The notes under the pieces were generated by a model, which searched no databases, was not told where the DNA came from, and saw nothing but the letters and a program-made list of their open reading frames with translations. Positions 10,400 to 22,134 of a stretch of 64,000 nucleotides of DNA are shown here, in pieces. The position numbers and the translations under genes are program-made. Origin of the DNA: Dromiciops gliroides (Eukaryota; Chordata; Mammalia; Microbiotheria; Microbiotheriidae). The stretch covers positions 91,804,827 to 91,868,826 of the forward strand of contig NC_057861.1 of the NCBI RefSeq assembly GCF_019393635.1, in the 5' to 3' direction. Position 1 is the stretch's first letter; every line of letters starts with the position of its first letter.

Positions 10400-10899
10400 T
10401 GTGAGAAGCAGGTGACCTTTCTGAGGTAAATTTGACGTCCTGGAAGTTGCCTAACAATTCATGGACAGCCTTTAAGTCATGTCAATCAAGGGACTTGAAT
10501 GCTACCAGCCAATTAGCTTGGAGCTGTGTGTGGGGACTGCCCTTCTTCTGGTCCCACAGGGAGCAGTCTAACTGAGTGAGGCTCTTTCTCTTTGATAGTG
10601 TGACCTGCTACATAGAGGCAGCTTTCTCTGTCTCTCTGTCTCTGTCTTTGTCTCTGTCTCTGTCTCTGTCTCTGTCTCTTTCTCTCTCTCCCTCTCCTTC
10701 TCTCTCCTCCTCCAGCATAGATCTAAGCTAGGTTTTTTCATTCTTTCAGAGACACATGTTCTCTCTTTACTAACTCTTTACTCTTTAATAAATGCTTAAT
10801 CCCTAAACCGTTGCTGAAGCACCTAATTTATAAGTAAATTCTAGCTAGTTTCCCCCCATACTGGGGCGCAGGTAATATGATTTAGTTTTACTCATCACA
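10400..10899 (+). mobile_element. Solo LTR (ERV1-like, 4-bp TSD)
   Basis: A 500-bp LTR starting TGTGAGAAGC and ending TTACTCATCACA. The exact TSD CAAG lies at 10,396-10,399 and 10,900-10,903. A polyadenylation signal AATAAA is at 10,787-10,792. A TCTCTG repeat (about 10,627-10,700) has grown inside it. It resembles the LTR at 61,092 in several blocks (ccaattagcttgga, gggactgcc, taataaatg.ttaat, gctgaagc..ctaattta). No internal region adjoins it. Confidence 0.85.
10627..10700. repeat. (TCTCTG)n simple repeat
   Basis: Tandem tctctg units within the solo LTR. Confidence 0.95.
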
Positions 10900-10903
10900 C
10901 AAG

Positions 10904-10985
10904 ATAATACTTTACTTTAGGTAACTCTGATTTTAGTAAGTTTTTCCTTACTCTACCTGTAATTTTTTCTCTTAACTTCCCATAG
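10904..10985 (+). mobile_element. CR1-type LINE fragment, right part
   Basis: tagtaagtttttccttac matches the conserved CR1 'aggaagtttttcctta' block and continues the copy interrupted by the LTR. From 10,985 to 11,430 only an (ATTC)n run at about 11,335-11,357 stands out. Confidence 0.6.
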
Positions 10986-11434
10986 GTAGAGAGAATTTGT
11001 ATCCAAATTCAAGATTTCTGGATTCAGGAATAATTTGAGTTCAAATCATGCTTTTATAAGTTAAAATTTATAAAGAACAAAATGTATACCTGATGTAAGG
11101 AAAACCTTCAAAAAGTTAGGGCTGTCCAAAACTGAATAGGTAGACCCTCATCCCTATAAATCTATAAATAGAGGTTGTATATTCACTTGTCAGGGATGCT
11201 ATTCAGAGAATTCCTATTCAGGAACGGCTTAACTACATTATTTGAAATCCATTCTAACTGTGAAATTCTGTAATTTGGGAATTTAAAAATTTTAAGCTTG
11301 TTATGTGCTTTACACATAGTACATACTTATTTTATTCATTCATTCATTCATTCATTAGTTTATATAAAATGTTATGGTGCATCCCTGTGATAAACAGTGA
11401 TAACTAGGGGATCCTAGATAAAGATGCTAGATCC

Positions 11435-11595
11435 TAGATCAAGAGCTAGAAAGTACCTTAGAGGTCAGTTAGTCCAATCTCTCTTCTTATACAGATGAGG
11501 AAATTTAGGACCAAAGAGGATTAATGACTCTCAGAAAGATACACATATAGTAATATGCAAGGGTAGGATGAGAATGTCAGTCTTAGGACTCCCTA
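11435..11595 (-). mobile_element. MIR SINE
   Basis: agtaccttagaggtcagtta, then acagatgaggaaatttagg: the complement of the MIR 3' part and core. Confidence 0.7.
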
Positions 11596-11599
11596 AGAG

Positions 11600-12145
11600 G
11601 GGACATAGTTATTGGATTGTCCTAGTTTGGAGGGATCATGGTGTTCCACCTAATGTTCTTGTCTTGCATCCCATTCACTACTCTCTATGCTCTAGTGGTC
11701 CTCCAATGAATCTGCATAGCCTTTCCATGAACCCAACAAATGAAAGAACATTTTGTTTTCAACATTGCCTAGGTTATCTGACTCTCCTGGGCAGGGAAAG
11801 TGGAAAGGAAACTCCTTTTAATCCCAACAATGGTCTAAACCACTTCCCTAGTAGTTTAACTTCCATGACTGAAACAGTAGCATTGTCTATTGCAATAATT
11901 CAATTACAAGCTAAGCTCTTTGAAGACAGGTCCATTTTTCATTATAGGCTTAGAGCTTACCACAATGCCTTGTAATAATCTTGACCAATTCCCTGGGGCT
12001 CAGTGTTTTTTATCTCTAAAATGAGGGACTTAGACTATATGGTCACTGGGTTTCCTTCTACTTCTAGCTCCAATTTATATTTGTTTGTTGAATTTAATTA
12101 TACACAGCAAGTACATAATAAATTTTTGTTGGATGAATAAGTGAG
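11600..12145 (+). mobile_element. L2 LINE 3' fragment with MIR piece
   Basis: agctctttgaagacaggtcc and the block near 11,945-11,975 are the diverged L2 3' end. A MIR core (cccctggggctcag... region, 11,975-12,075) follows. A terminal ggatgaataagtgagg near 12,135 again fits an L2 end. The 135-codon frame at 11,568-11,975 lies within the L2 sequence and has no recognised domain. Confidence 0.5.
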
Positions 12146-12284
12146 GAACAGTTGAGTATTATGGGTATTGTTTCCATAGTAGCAGTTTTTTGTTTGTTTG
12201 TTTTGTTTTTTAATAAGCTGATATGACTGGGGAAAAAATCATTCTTCTCAGTACCTCAACAAAAAAAAAATTAGAGAATCCCCA

Positions 12285-12480
12285 AATCTCCAAGCTGAAA
12301 AAGACCTCAGAGAATTATCAGGTCCAACCTCAACAAGGGTACTCTGGTGATGAGTCTGACTTCACTGGCCTAGTCTGATCCTCAGATAGACCCATAGCTT
12401 ACATTGAGTCCCATGCTAGAAACCTTTCCAATGGGGTAAAGAATTTGTTTGGATGGGAATAACTTTCAAGTTCCTAGGAT
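12285..12480 (+). mobile_element. Possible CR1/L3 remnant
   Basis: aagctgaaaaagacctcaga followed by aggtccaacctcaac recalls the CR1/L3 'gaaagggacct.agaggtcatctagtcca' block. Too decayed to be sure. Confidence 0.3.
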
Positions 12481-13765
12481 CCCCTCCACTGAAATATGTG
12501 ATATCAGGATGGTACTTTAGTTGAGAAGAAATATATGCAAATAAATATAATTCAAAATGAACTCAAAAAATATGAGAGTGCTAAAGTACCTTGGGAGGTA
12601 GCAGGAGATTGTCTTTGGGGCCAAGTAGAAGTGACTGCTGGGGCAGTGGATCACAGAAAGTTTCTTCTAGGAAGAGATCCTATCTGAGGTATTAGTTGAA
12701 GAATGGGTAAAATCTATGATAAATTTGTGACTACTGGCCCTATTTTACACACCTATTTAAATGTCCTTTTATATTGTAATGGATTTAAAAATCTAGTCCC
12801 ATTCATGTTCATAGGAATGTGATGGACTAGTCAGTGTTTTTATTTCAGTATGATTGGAGGGGGAAGACAGAACAATAGAAACAGGGAGGGGTAGGTAGGT
12901 ATACAAGTAGAAATCTCTGTAGAGAAGGGAGGCTTATGGGAAGGCAAGTACACCATTCCACTAGGGTAAAATAATACCACAAATGAGAGTCTGTCTCCCT
13001 TCAATCCAAAGACCCTGAAAATTGATTCTTTCTTTAAAAAGTAATGCAATTTTCATTCTGATTCAAAGACATCTTCAGAAGGAGAAAAAAAAATTTAAAG
13101 TATATACAACATGTTTGAAGGCTGTTTCTAGGGTCCATGAGGATCTCCTGTGGGTACTGTAAGCTGGTTTATTATCCATTATCTGTAACACAGAGATAAT
13201 GAAGGTGGTTCTATTGTACTGTGCATGAAACCCACAGGAATACTGGGATTTGACAGCCATGATATATCTCAGTTAGTTTCTACTGTGTAAAGCCATCACA
13301 AATCATAGAGCAGACAGTCTGTTGGTTAAATAAGTCTACAAAGTAAGATGATGGAGTTCTTCATTTATCTTCATTGAAAGAGCTCAGGCTGCTGAATAGT
13401 TGATAAAATAAATCTAGTCCTACTCATGCTCTTCTCCCCTCATGCCTTCTTTGAGCAGTCTGCTTAGATGTTTCTTCATTAACAGACTTGGAATTGTTCT
13501 CAACTGTTCCATTGGGTCAATGAACTTTTGAACCCTGGGACATTCATAGAATGTATAAGCCTGCCCAATACAGAGGAGAGTGGAAACATTATTCAGGGTG
13601 ACACTGCGTTTAAAATATCAATTACAGTAAACATGAACAGGATAAGATGTTTGTATTAAGGGGATATCTGATTCATTCCCCGCACTCCCCCCTTCCACTG
13701 CAGTTCCCGTCAAGTGAAGGAATAGCTCCCACTGAGCTTACATCTACATACTTAAATATTTCTGC
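12480..13765. other. Unassigned stretch
   Basis: No repeat family or exon was recognised. Three minus-strand frames of 61-69 codons (12,840-13,049; 13,075-13,260; 13,673-13,870) have no domain or codon-use support. Confidence 0.35.
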
Positions 13766-13769
13766 TTCC

Positions 13770-14340
13770 AGGAAAAATTCCCAATGCACAGATATGATCA
13801 TTTCATGAACCTGTTCCGGTACCTTCAATGACTCCCTATTGCCTCCTAAATAAAGTTGAAACTCCCTCATTTTTCATTTTAGCCTTCAAAATTCTGGTTC
13901 AGCCCTTATATACTTTTCCTCTTCCCCCATGGGCAAACAAGAAAATTTACTGTTTTGCAAGTTCATATTAACCTATACTCCTCATATCATTTCCTCCAGT
14001 ACCTGGAATGTAACTGCTCACCCCCACACATATATGGCATCACCTGTAGAAATCACATCCATAATTCAAGACTCAGTTCATTTATTCTTATCCCCCCAAA
14101 TTTTTCCTTTACTATCCTCTAGGAAATAACTTCTATGACTTTCAATTTTTCCTAGCACCTTGTATGTCTCTCATGCATCCACCATACCCTAAATAAAACC
14201 ATGATGGTGCTCCATCCTTATCTCTACTAGTACCTGGTAAGCTATCTTAGGAGATAGACCCAGACTTATTTCATTTCTATCTCCCCCCGCATCTCTGATT
14301 TTTAAGAAAAAATTTCACATTAGGCACTTAACATTTCCTG
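13770..14340 (+). mobile_element. L2 LINE fragment
   Basis: Shows the L2 order of motifs: tcaatgactccctattgcct, taaataaagttgaaactccc, agccttcaaaattctgg, then ccagtacctggaatg. Many substitutions and small gaps; no open frame of the L2 protein survives. Confidence 0.7.
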
Positions 14341-14639
14341 AATTGAATTGAAAGCAGTGGCCAATTTTACTGTTGTGAATAAATTGACTAATTAAAGCAG
14401 TTTTGATCACTTTTATCAGAGCCAAGAAGAAATTCTCCAATTTCTATAGTGTACCAACTTGGTACCAGTGAAGCCCTAGCTCCTCTACATTTCTTTTTCT
14501 ACCCAAATTCTTTTTTCTCCATTAAGGGGCTTCTCCCTAAAAGGAACCTATTACCAAATATATCCTTTTTAAACTCCAGAAGAGATCTCTTCTATTGAAA
14601 GTTCTACTCAATTCTACTCCTCATGTAGTAATCAGAGCT

Positions 14640-14830
14640 TAGAATAATCATTCTCTCCACCAATGAGGAGAATTGAAGTAAGTATCTAGGCATGAGCCCC
14701 AGATTACATACAAATCAGGGAACTAAACCTGAAAAAATTTCAGTAAGTGCCAGGGTTACGTAGCTAATAAGTAACTGAAGCAGGATTTTAACTCATGTCA
14801 ATATAGTCTAAATTCAGGACTCTGTGAATC
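14640..14830 (-). mobile_element. MIR SINE
   Basis: gccagggttacgtagctaat and gcaggattttaactcatg are the reverse complement of the MIR core and B box. Confidence 0.7.
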
Positions 14831-14849
14831 TACTCCTTCTTCGCATGAA

Positions 14850-15010
14850 AGGATTGGGTGTCAGAAGATGTGAGTTTAAATCCTGGTTCTGTGTTTCATT
14901 GCCTATGTAATGTTGAACAAGCTATTGAAATTATTTTGATCTTAATTTCCATATCGATAAAATAAGTGGATTGAATTTGATGATTCTTAAGACTCCTTCT
15001 AGAACACAAT
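14850..15010 (+). mobile_element. MIR SINE
   Basis: aaaggattgggtgtcagaag, then gagtttaaatcctggttctg and the 3' motif gattgaatttgatgattc. From 15,010 to 15,390 nothing was recognised. Confidence 0.7.
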
Positions 15011-15394
15011 CATATGATTATTATCTATCAAAATTTCTTCAAAATTTCAACTTGTCCCAAAACTGAAAATTGTTCCATGTTGTATGTGTTTAGCTTTCCT
15101 ATGACAGGCCAAGAAATTTGATCATTGTAGTTTTATCCTATTTGTATCTAGGAGAGTCAAGTCCTATGAGGGAGGGTTCCCCTATTTATTTTCGATATCT
15201 GTTGTAGGAGAACAGGGACATAAGGGAAGTGAAAAAGGAAGGGAGACTCTGCTATAGGTTGAACAAAAATTGATCCTTTATGACCTCTCAGATCTCATTT
15301 CATGCTGAATTTCTCTAAATGAATGAATGGACTCTTCAAAAAGTTGTTACTATCTTCTATTTATTGCTGATGGAGACCTTGCAATTCATCTAAG

Positions 15395-15555
15395 CTAAAA
15401 TGACCCATTTTGCATATGAGAAAACTGAGGCCCAGAGAAACACAGTCATTTGTCCATGTCCACATTGTTACAAAAATGGAATGCTTAAAATTTGTGACCA
15501 AGGAGTTCCTCTGGCTTCAAATCTAGTACCCTGTCGAATTTACCAAACTGCCTCC
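15395..15555 (-). mobile_element. MIR SINE
   Basis: tgcatatgagaaaactgagg and cccagagaaacacagtcatt, the complement of MIR. Confidence 0.75.
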
Positions 15556-15769
15556 CTATGATGTGGAGAGGCTAAGGAGGGATGTGACTCAGAAGTTCTT
15601 TGTGTTTCAGTAACTTGAGGCTTTTCTTTTTCTTGAGAAAAATGGAAATTGAATAAGGGATTTATCCATTGTAATCAGCATCATTCACGGTAGCTAAACT
15701 AATAATTTGACTGTTTCTTCAAGGATAATAATAGCTTGCATTTATATATATATATCACTTTTCAATTTA

Positions 15770-15945
15770 GGATGATAGATTTAGAAGTGGAAGGTACCTT
15801 GGAGGCATCTGGTTGAACCCCATCATTTTACAGATGAGGAAAACAAAGCTCACAAAGACTAAGTGACTTGTTTAGGTCGTACAGTTAGCAAGTTGCAGGA
15901 TGTGAAACTTGATCATCTAAACCCCAAATATACCACATTGTATCC
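15770..15945 (-). mobile_element. MIR SINE
   Basis: gaagtggaaggtaccttgg, ttttacagatgagg and taagtgacttgtttagg. Confidence 0.8.
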
Positions 15946-15964
15946 CCAGAAGTATTTTCTCACA

Positions 15965-16140
15965 ACAAATTTATAAAGTAGATAGTGACTGTTATTATCC
16001 CCATTTTTACATGAGAAAGCTAAGGCACAGAGGAAAAAAAAAAGAAATATACTCAGAGTCACACAGTTAGGATATATTCTAGCCAGGATATGAATCCAGG
16101 TCTTCTGATTCCCAGACTAGAACTCTTTCCTCCACAGAAA
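15965..16140 (-). mobile_element. MIR SINE
   Basis: gttattatccccatttttac, agtcacacagttagg and atatgaatccaggtcttctg. It is the third minus-strand MIR in 750 bp. Confidence 0.8.
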
Positions 16141-16159
16141 CACAATTCCTCCAAATTCA

Positions 16160-17300
16160 CATTGTCAAAATATTGTAAAAATGATAAGCAATTTCACTCT
16201 CTTTGATGCTTCTCAGAATAGTGTGGCAGGTGAGAAGAGTATCAACATATGTTCAGCAAATAGAATTTAAAAACTATTATAGGCTAACTACCTAAAAGGT
16301 GCTACAAGAAAGTTATGTTTTTTAATATGTCTTTTGCAAGTGTAACTTACTGTCTCATTAGAAAAACCCAGAGGAGAAAAGAGGAAATTAATCCAAAATT
16401 AGATGTTAATTAGGAATGTGTGATAAATAGCATGTTGTAGCTATAAGTCCATTAAATAGAGGATGTGGGAGTGACAAATGATATCAATGAAAATTTATGA
16501 CATTTTATTTTATTGGGGGTGAGGGGATATGCAGAAAGCTACTCAGCCTTTCCTTTGTTTTAAAAAGAAAGGTGAAAGAGGTCTAATTCAAGGGGGAATT
16601 CAGATGAGCTCCACTCTAAAATCTAGAAACAGATGTGAGTCTCGAGACATTGAGAGTGGCTAGAAAAGGGGAAGCTTTTATAAGGGATTTTCTGTAGCAG
16701 TGCCAAGTATGGAAAACTTCTCAATACATGTCTTGCAAGCATTACATCTTCAGATTCACTCCATCCTTAAGAGATATGGTTTGGGTTCTCACCCTTGTGA
16801 ATGCCTTTGTGTTAGAGAATGCCTCTATTACTATGTACTTATGAGAAAAGGAAGAATACTTTGTAGACTGACTTAGGTGTGCCATAACCCAGCAAGAGCA
16901 CAAAGCTATGTATAATTGTTGGCTATTTTGATCTCATTGATGATAGTTTGCATCTCTATCTGACTTGAACTAACTAAAGACATTCAGTCACAAGTGAGAG
17001 GGTCCCTAAAGATACATAGCATATAACAACAGATCAAATCACCTGATATTGGTTCCAACAGGAGGAATTCCCTGAGAGATTAAACAACCCAAAATTGGAG
17101 CAAAGAAAGAAATAGGAATCTGAAAGCAATATGATTGCAGATGCTTTTCTGCATCTTCATCCACATTTCAATTTTTCACCAGATCAAAATATTTCCATGG
17201 TATTTCTAATCTTCTGAACATTCTAAGAAAAACAAAAGCAATAACTATTGGATCAAACGGTTTCTGGGAATGTCTTTATGCTACTGTTTTTAATGCACTA
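16160..17300. other. Unassigned stretch, weak LTR-like signals
   Basis: Minus-strand reading gives a TATAAAA near 16,676-16,683 and an AATAAAATAAAA near 16,502-16,513, which could be an LTR, but no TSD was found. The rest is complex non-repetitive sequence without an open frame. Confidence 0.3.
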
Positions 17301-17304
17301 TTTT

Positions 17305-18985
17305 CAAATAATTCAACAAACATTTATGTATGCTCATTAAGTTGCAGGTCTTTTGTTATGTACTAGACACAGAAAGTAAAAGCATCCCTGCCTTCTAAGA
17401 GTTTATATTATAATAAGAGGGCAAAACATGAATATATTTAAGTAAATGAAAATGTAAAAGAGTACAACATTATTTAAAAGGGAGAGAGACAGCTTCTGGG
17501 GAAATAAGGAAAGTCTTCACATAGAAGATGACATTGAATTAACCTTTGAAGGAAATCAGAGTTTCCAAGGTATACAGGTGATACAGTGAATGCATTCAAG
17601 AAATGGGAAACAGCCAGCAAAACAGAAAAAAGAAATGAGCGATGGAATGCCATGGAAAAGGAACAACTAGAAGGCCAGTTTCATTGGATGATAGTGGGCA
17701 TGGAAGAAAATCTAATAGAACTAGAAACATAGGGTGGGGCTTGGTTGTGAAAATCATTAAATATCAAAAATAGAGCCAGCAGAGAATAATTGAAATTTAT
17801 TGAGTAGGAAAGTGACAAGGTCAGAATTTTAGAAAACTTAGGAAATGAATTAAGAACTTAGGAAGTAACAGAGTTCAGAATTTTAGAGAAATCTTTTTAA
17901 AAGCCATGTGGAGAATGTACTGGAAGTGAAAAGATACCTGAGATAGGGAGACCAATTAGGGAGTTATTACAAGTGTAAATAAGAGGTTATGGGAAGGAAG
18001 GGCAGCTAGGTGGCACAGTGGATAAAGCACTGGCCCTGGATTCAAGAGGACCTGAGTTTAAATCCAGACTCAGACACTTGACACTTGCTAGCTCTGTGAC
18101 CCTGGGCAAGTCACTTAACCCCCATTGCCCCACAAAATAAACAAGAGGTTATCGGGGCCTAAATTTTGCTGGTAGATGTGTGTGCATAAAGATGAGAATT
18201 AATTTGAGATAGATTGGAAGAGTAGAAGAAATACAGTTTGGAAATGATCAGGCATGTGGGGTAAATAAGCATGGGTAGTCAAAGATGACACTAAGGTTGC
18301 AAAACTGGGGGAGCAGAATGATTGTTGTATCCTTGAGGGTAATTGATATTTTTGGAACAGGATGGGTAAGGGTGGAGGAGATAAAGGCTTCTAATTTATA
18401 CATGTTGAGCTTGAGATGTTTCTGGGGCATCTTGTTCAAAATACACAATAGACAGAGATAGAGGACAGTAGAGAGACTAAGGTTGGATACAAACATATGG
18501 GATTTATTAGAATAGGGATCATAATTTTGTTCATGGTAGCTGATGAAGTAACCAAGGAAATTCAGAAAAGAAAAGAAAGCTTAAGTCAGGTCTTTGGGGT
18601 CCATCCAAATTTGGGTGCATACTGTGGATTATAAACTAGCAAAATAGACTTATGGGAGAAATGAGAGAAATAGTATCATAAAACTCAGATATAGAGCAAT
18701 AGTTAACAGTGCCAAATGCTGTAGAGAGGTTAATAAGGATGAAGATCAAGAAAAGGTGAACAGAGTTGGCAATAAAGAGATCACTGATAACTTTATAGAT
18801 AGAAGTTTTGTTTGAGTGATGATGAGGTCAGAAACCAAACTGTAAAACTGAGGAATAGTGAGAGAAGAGATAGCAGATGTGAAAGTGGACATCATTTTCT
18901 AGGAGTTTGACTTAGAAAGGTAGGAGACATAAAAAAGATGAGATATCTAGAGGAGATGGAACGGTCTAATGAGTTGTTGTTGCTG
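17305..18985 (+). mobile_element. Long ancient LINE-like repeat (L3-like), split by a SINE
   Basis: A long dispersed mammalian repeat. Its start (cctgccttctaagagtttat) and later blocks (aggccagtttcattggatg, agtaggaaagtgacaagg, caaagatgacactaaggttg, catgttgagcttgagatg) follow in the expected order for about 1.6 kb. The family is probably L3/CR1-like, but I cannot fix the name. It is interrupted at 17,991-18,142. Confidence 0.6.
17991..18142 (+). mobile_element. MAR1/WSINE1-type SINE nested in ancient repeat
   Basis: Full SINE (ggcagctaggtggcacag to cccccattgcccc). TSD AAGAGGTTAT at 17,981-17,990 and 18,143-18,152. Confidence 0.94.
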
Positions 18986-19735
18986 TTGTTTTTAAGGAAA
19001 AAAAACTATTATATTTCTAGATATCAGTGAAGGAGTTACCAGATATGGAGAGGTAAGATAATAGATAAAGACACAATATCCTGGGGACTGTATGGGACTA
19101 TATGAAATGAATAGGCCATAGAGAAAGCCTCTATTCAAACCTCTTTTGAACCAAGGTGATAATAAAGTAGCAGAAAACAGAAAAATGATGCAGAATGTGA
19201 GCTCAATGGGTTTTTGTTTTGTTTTGTTTTTTTAAATAAAGGATAAGGAAATCCCAATTCTAGTTGCATTATCAGGAGCAATGAGCTCATAGCCCAATGG
19301 GAATAGTTGAGTCAGCATAGAATGGCAGACCCTAATCCCAGTCAAAATAGCCTATCAGTACTGAGAGATGGGGAAATGAAAAAGCCTCCATAAATAAAGG
19401 AAAAGGCATTAAAGAAACAGGTTGAGCCACTGAAATAGTCACCTCCACAGTACACCTTAAATTTTGCCTTCTGTTCTTGTTTATTGCTTACATCCCTCTC
19501 TCCACACTCCAACTAAATCTCTTCTTTAATAATTGTTTTTCAACCACATCAGCACCACTACCACATATTTATACCCATACTCCCTGTCTCCATCCCTCCC
19601 CCTTTAGATTTTGGTGTTCCAAAAGTTTAGATTTAGCATGACATTTTTGGACTACAATTGGCCTCTTGATGATTTAGGCCCTGTCTTCTATGTCTCACAG
19701 TAGGATTCCCATCATTTAGCATTTATAAAACTATT
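18985..19735. other. Unassigned stretch
   Basis: No repeat family or gene was recognised. There is a short T/GTTTT run near 19,210-19,232. Confidence 0.35.
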
Positions 19736-19739
19736 TAAT

Positions 19740-19965
19740 ATTTGTGAAAGTCTTTATAAAAGTTATCTGATTTGATCCTCACTAGAAGTAGGGGAGTAAG
19801 ATGCTATTATTACCTCTATTATACGAACGAGAAAGCTGAAGTAGAAAATGCTTAGGTGACTTGTCCAGGGTCACACAACTGATAAGTGTCTGAGGTCTCA
19901 TTTGAACTCTGGTCTTCTTATCCCAGGCCCCAAACTCTTTGCTCTGCATCACTGAGCTAAATGTT
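19740..19965 (-). mobile_element. THER1/MIR SINE
   Basis: gtgacttgtccagggtcaca, ctgaggtctcatttgaactc and an upstream 3' part (tctgatttgatcctcac) mark a minus-strand THER1. Confidence 0.8.
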
Positions 19966-20149
19966 TCTCTTAGTTGTGTGCTCAATTACCTACACATTTT
20001 AGAACAGTCTCAGTAGGATGCAATAGAAAAAAAAAATTACTCTGTTGCTCTGCCTGAACTCCTGTCTACTTGCATTCTCATTTTCTATTTTTAGAGTATC
20101 CTATTCTGTTATGTTATATTTTCTGGCATCAATAAACCAGCCTCGACAG

Positions 20150-20205
20150 TCAAAGTTAATCAAATCAATCAATAAGCATTTATTAAGTGCCTACTAAAAA
20201 TGAAA
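20150..20205 (+). mobile_element. Ancient L3/CR1-like 3' fragment
   Basis: atcaatcaataagcatttat followed by taagtgcctac. Confidence 0.6.
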
Positions 20206-20349
20206 GACATGCCAATGTTTACCAACATGAGCTTTCCTACCTATAAAACCCATGTCCATCTGAAAAAAAATCATTGAATTAAAATGAATTCTGAGAAATA
20301 GTTATTGAAAATTACTCTAGGGACTCACAAGATTCTCAGAAAGAACATA

Positions 20350-20530
20350 AAAGTGTGCATGCTATAATGGGACAAGCCCTGGACTGATTTCCAGGAGCTC
20401 TTAGTTGCCAGCTCTGTCATCAACTAGCCTTGTGACCAAGGGAAAATCACTTCACCATTCTCATCTCTAGTTACTTTATCTGCAAAAAGGGTTTCAAAAG
20501 TCACTTCGCAACTTTAATCCTATGATACCA
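20350..20530 (+). mobile_element. MIR SINE
   Basis: ctataatgggacaagccctgg, gccttgtgaccaagggaaaa and tctgcaaaaagg. Confidence 0.75.
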
Positions 20531-20639
20531 TTATCAAAATCAGGATCCTCTTGGCATGCCAATGAATAAATTCAGTTGAAAAGTATCTTAGATGAATTTG
20601 ACTTATATTAAATTCTTATATATGATAATGGCTCACTTT

Positions 20640-20796
20640 GATAAAGTCCTTTAATTTTTGCAAAGTGTTTTATAATTTTATCTCATTTGATCCTCTCAAC
20701 CTGGGAGGTAGGTGCTATTTTTATACCCATTTTACAGTTGAGGAAATTGAGGCAAACTGAGGTTAAATGACTTGTCAAGGGTCACACGACTATTAA
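20640..20796 (-). mobile_element. THER1/MIR SINE, left part
   Basis: ttttatctcatttgatcctc, cattttacagttgaggaaat and aagggtcacacgac. The remaining B-box end (ggcagtatttgaactcag) lies at 21,333-21,380, beyond an inserted L1 end. Confidence 0.8.
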
Positions 20797-20815
20797 AGTC
20801 TCTGATTCAATATTT

Positions 20816-21328
20816 TTAATTGTTTTTTCAAAATAATCAACATTTTTGTTTATAGTTTTGAGTTCCGAATTTTATACCTCTTTCCCTCCTTTTCCCATTG
20901 CCTGAGGCAGTAAGCAACCAAATATAGGTTTTACATGTGCAATATGTAAAATATTAACCTTTTGTATAAGAAAACTTGAATCAAAGAAAAAAATGAAAAA
21001 TAGCATGCTTTCAATCAATATCAGTTCTTTCTAAGAAGGTGTATAGTATGCTTCATCCTTACTCCTTTTGGATTGTCTTCTATCATTGTATTGCTGAGAA
21101 TAGCTAAGTCATCCACAGTTCTTCATCAAACAATATTGCTATCTCTGTGCACAACATTCTCTTGGTTCTGCTCACTTTACTATACATCAGTCCATACAAA
21201 TCTGTCCAGGACTTTCTGAAATCATCCTACTTGTCATTCCTTATAGCAAAGTAATATTCCATCACCATCTACCACAGCTTGTTTAACCATCCCCCAATTG
21301 ATGGACATTCCTTTGATTTCCAATTCTT
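20816..21328 (-). mobile_element. L1/HAL1 3' end inserted into the THER1
   Basis: The minus-strand reading runs from tttgatttccaattctt (21,314) through the marsupial L1/HAL1 3' UTR blocks (acagcttgtttaaccatc, ctcttggttctgctcac, tacatgtgcaatatg) to the terminus near 20,820. It sits between imperfect TSDs: AGTCTCTGATTCAATATTT (20,797-20,815) and AGTCTGAGGCAGTATTT (21,329-21,345). It is 5' truncated, as most L1 copies are. Confidence 0.75.
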
Positions 21329-21390
21329 AGTCTGAGGCAGTATTTGAACTCAGATTCTAACCTCTAATATACTTAGTAATGTTTTTCAAT
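21329..21390 (-). mobile_element. THER1/MIR SINE, right part
   Basis: agtctgaggcagtatttgaa then ctcagattctaacc completes the SINE begun at 20,640. Confidence 0.65.
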
Positions 21391-21414
21391 GTTCTTAATA
21401 CATTTTACTGATTG

Positions 21415-21667
21415 TTTTGTTGTTACGGAGTCACTTCTTAGTTATGTCTGACTCTCTGCGACCCCATTTGCAATTCTCTTGGCAAAGATACTGGAGCAGT
21501 TTGCCATTTCATTCTCCAACTCATTTTACAAATGAGGAAACTAAGGCAAAAAGGGTTAAATGACTTGACAGGGTCACACAGCTAGTGTCTGAGATGAGAT
21601 TTGAACTCAGAAAGATGTCTTCCTTACTGTAGATCAGACACTCTATGCCCTATATCATCTAGCTGCC
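21415..21667 (-). mobile_element. Second marsupial SINE family (MAR4-like)
   Basis: It differs from MAR1 by an extra 3' domain: ttatgtctgactctctgcg, accccatttgcaattctctt and ggcaaagatactggagcag, followed by the shared core and B box. Sister copies lie at 45,180, 51,165 and 61,835. Confidence 0.82.
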
Positions 21668-22134
21668 CTTGTCTATTAATTACTCTTCATTGATATGTGA
21701 AAGATGTGTGTATTTATCATTTTGTTGATATTTCATATCTTTATATTTGGAAATTCAATGTTTTCAAATTCACTCCATGGCTACCAGTTTTCTATTCACC
21801 TGGCAAAGGAGGCACTTTGTCAGAGATTCAGATGCAGCTCACTCTTTAGATCCTCATAGATTTTAATAATAAATTTGTCATGGTAAGAAAAATGAACTTC
21901 ATCAAAATTAAGTAATTGCTTTATCTATTTAACTATGACATTTTAGAATTATTTTAAAAGATGTAAATTCATCCCTAAGGTACCATTTATGAATATTCTA
22001 ATGAATTCTTAAATATTCTTTTCTCCTTTACCTAAAACTCAGGTTTAGTGAAAAGGTATTTGAAGCTATCTGGTTGTGGCTTGATAAAAAATGTGCCCTA
22101 AATTTCTGATTGCTCAAAACTGATCAATCAATTC

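Noticed and set aside
11568-11975. A 135-codon open frame, the longest on the plus strand
   Set aside because: It lies in diverged L2 sequence, shows no domain and no plausible exon structure.
16430-16735. Possible sixth solo LTR (TG...CA with AGCA on both sides)
   Set aside because: It would leave only about 55 bp upstream of the TATA-like site. With many CA positions available the 4-bp match could be chance.
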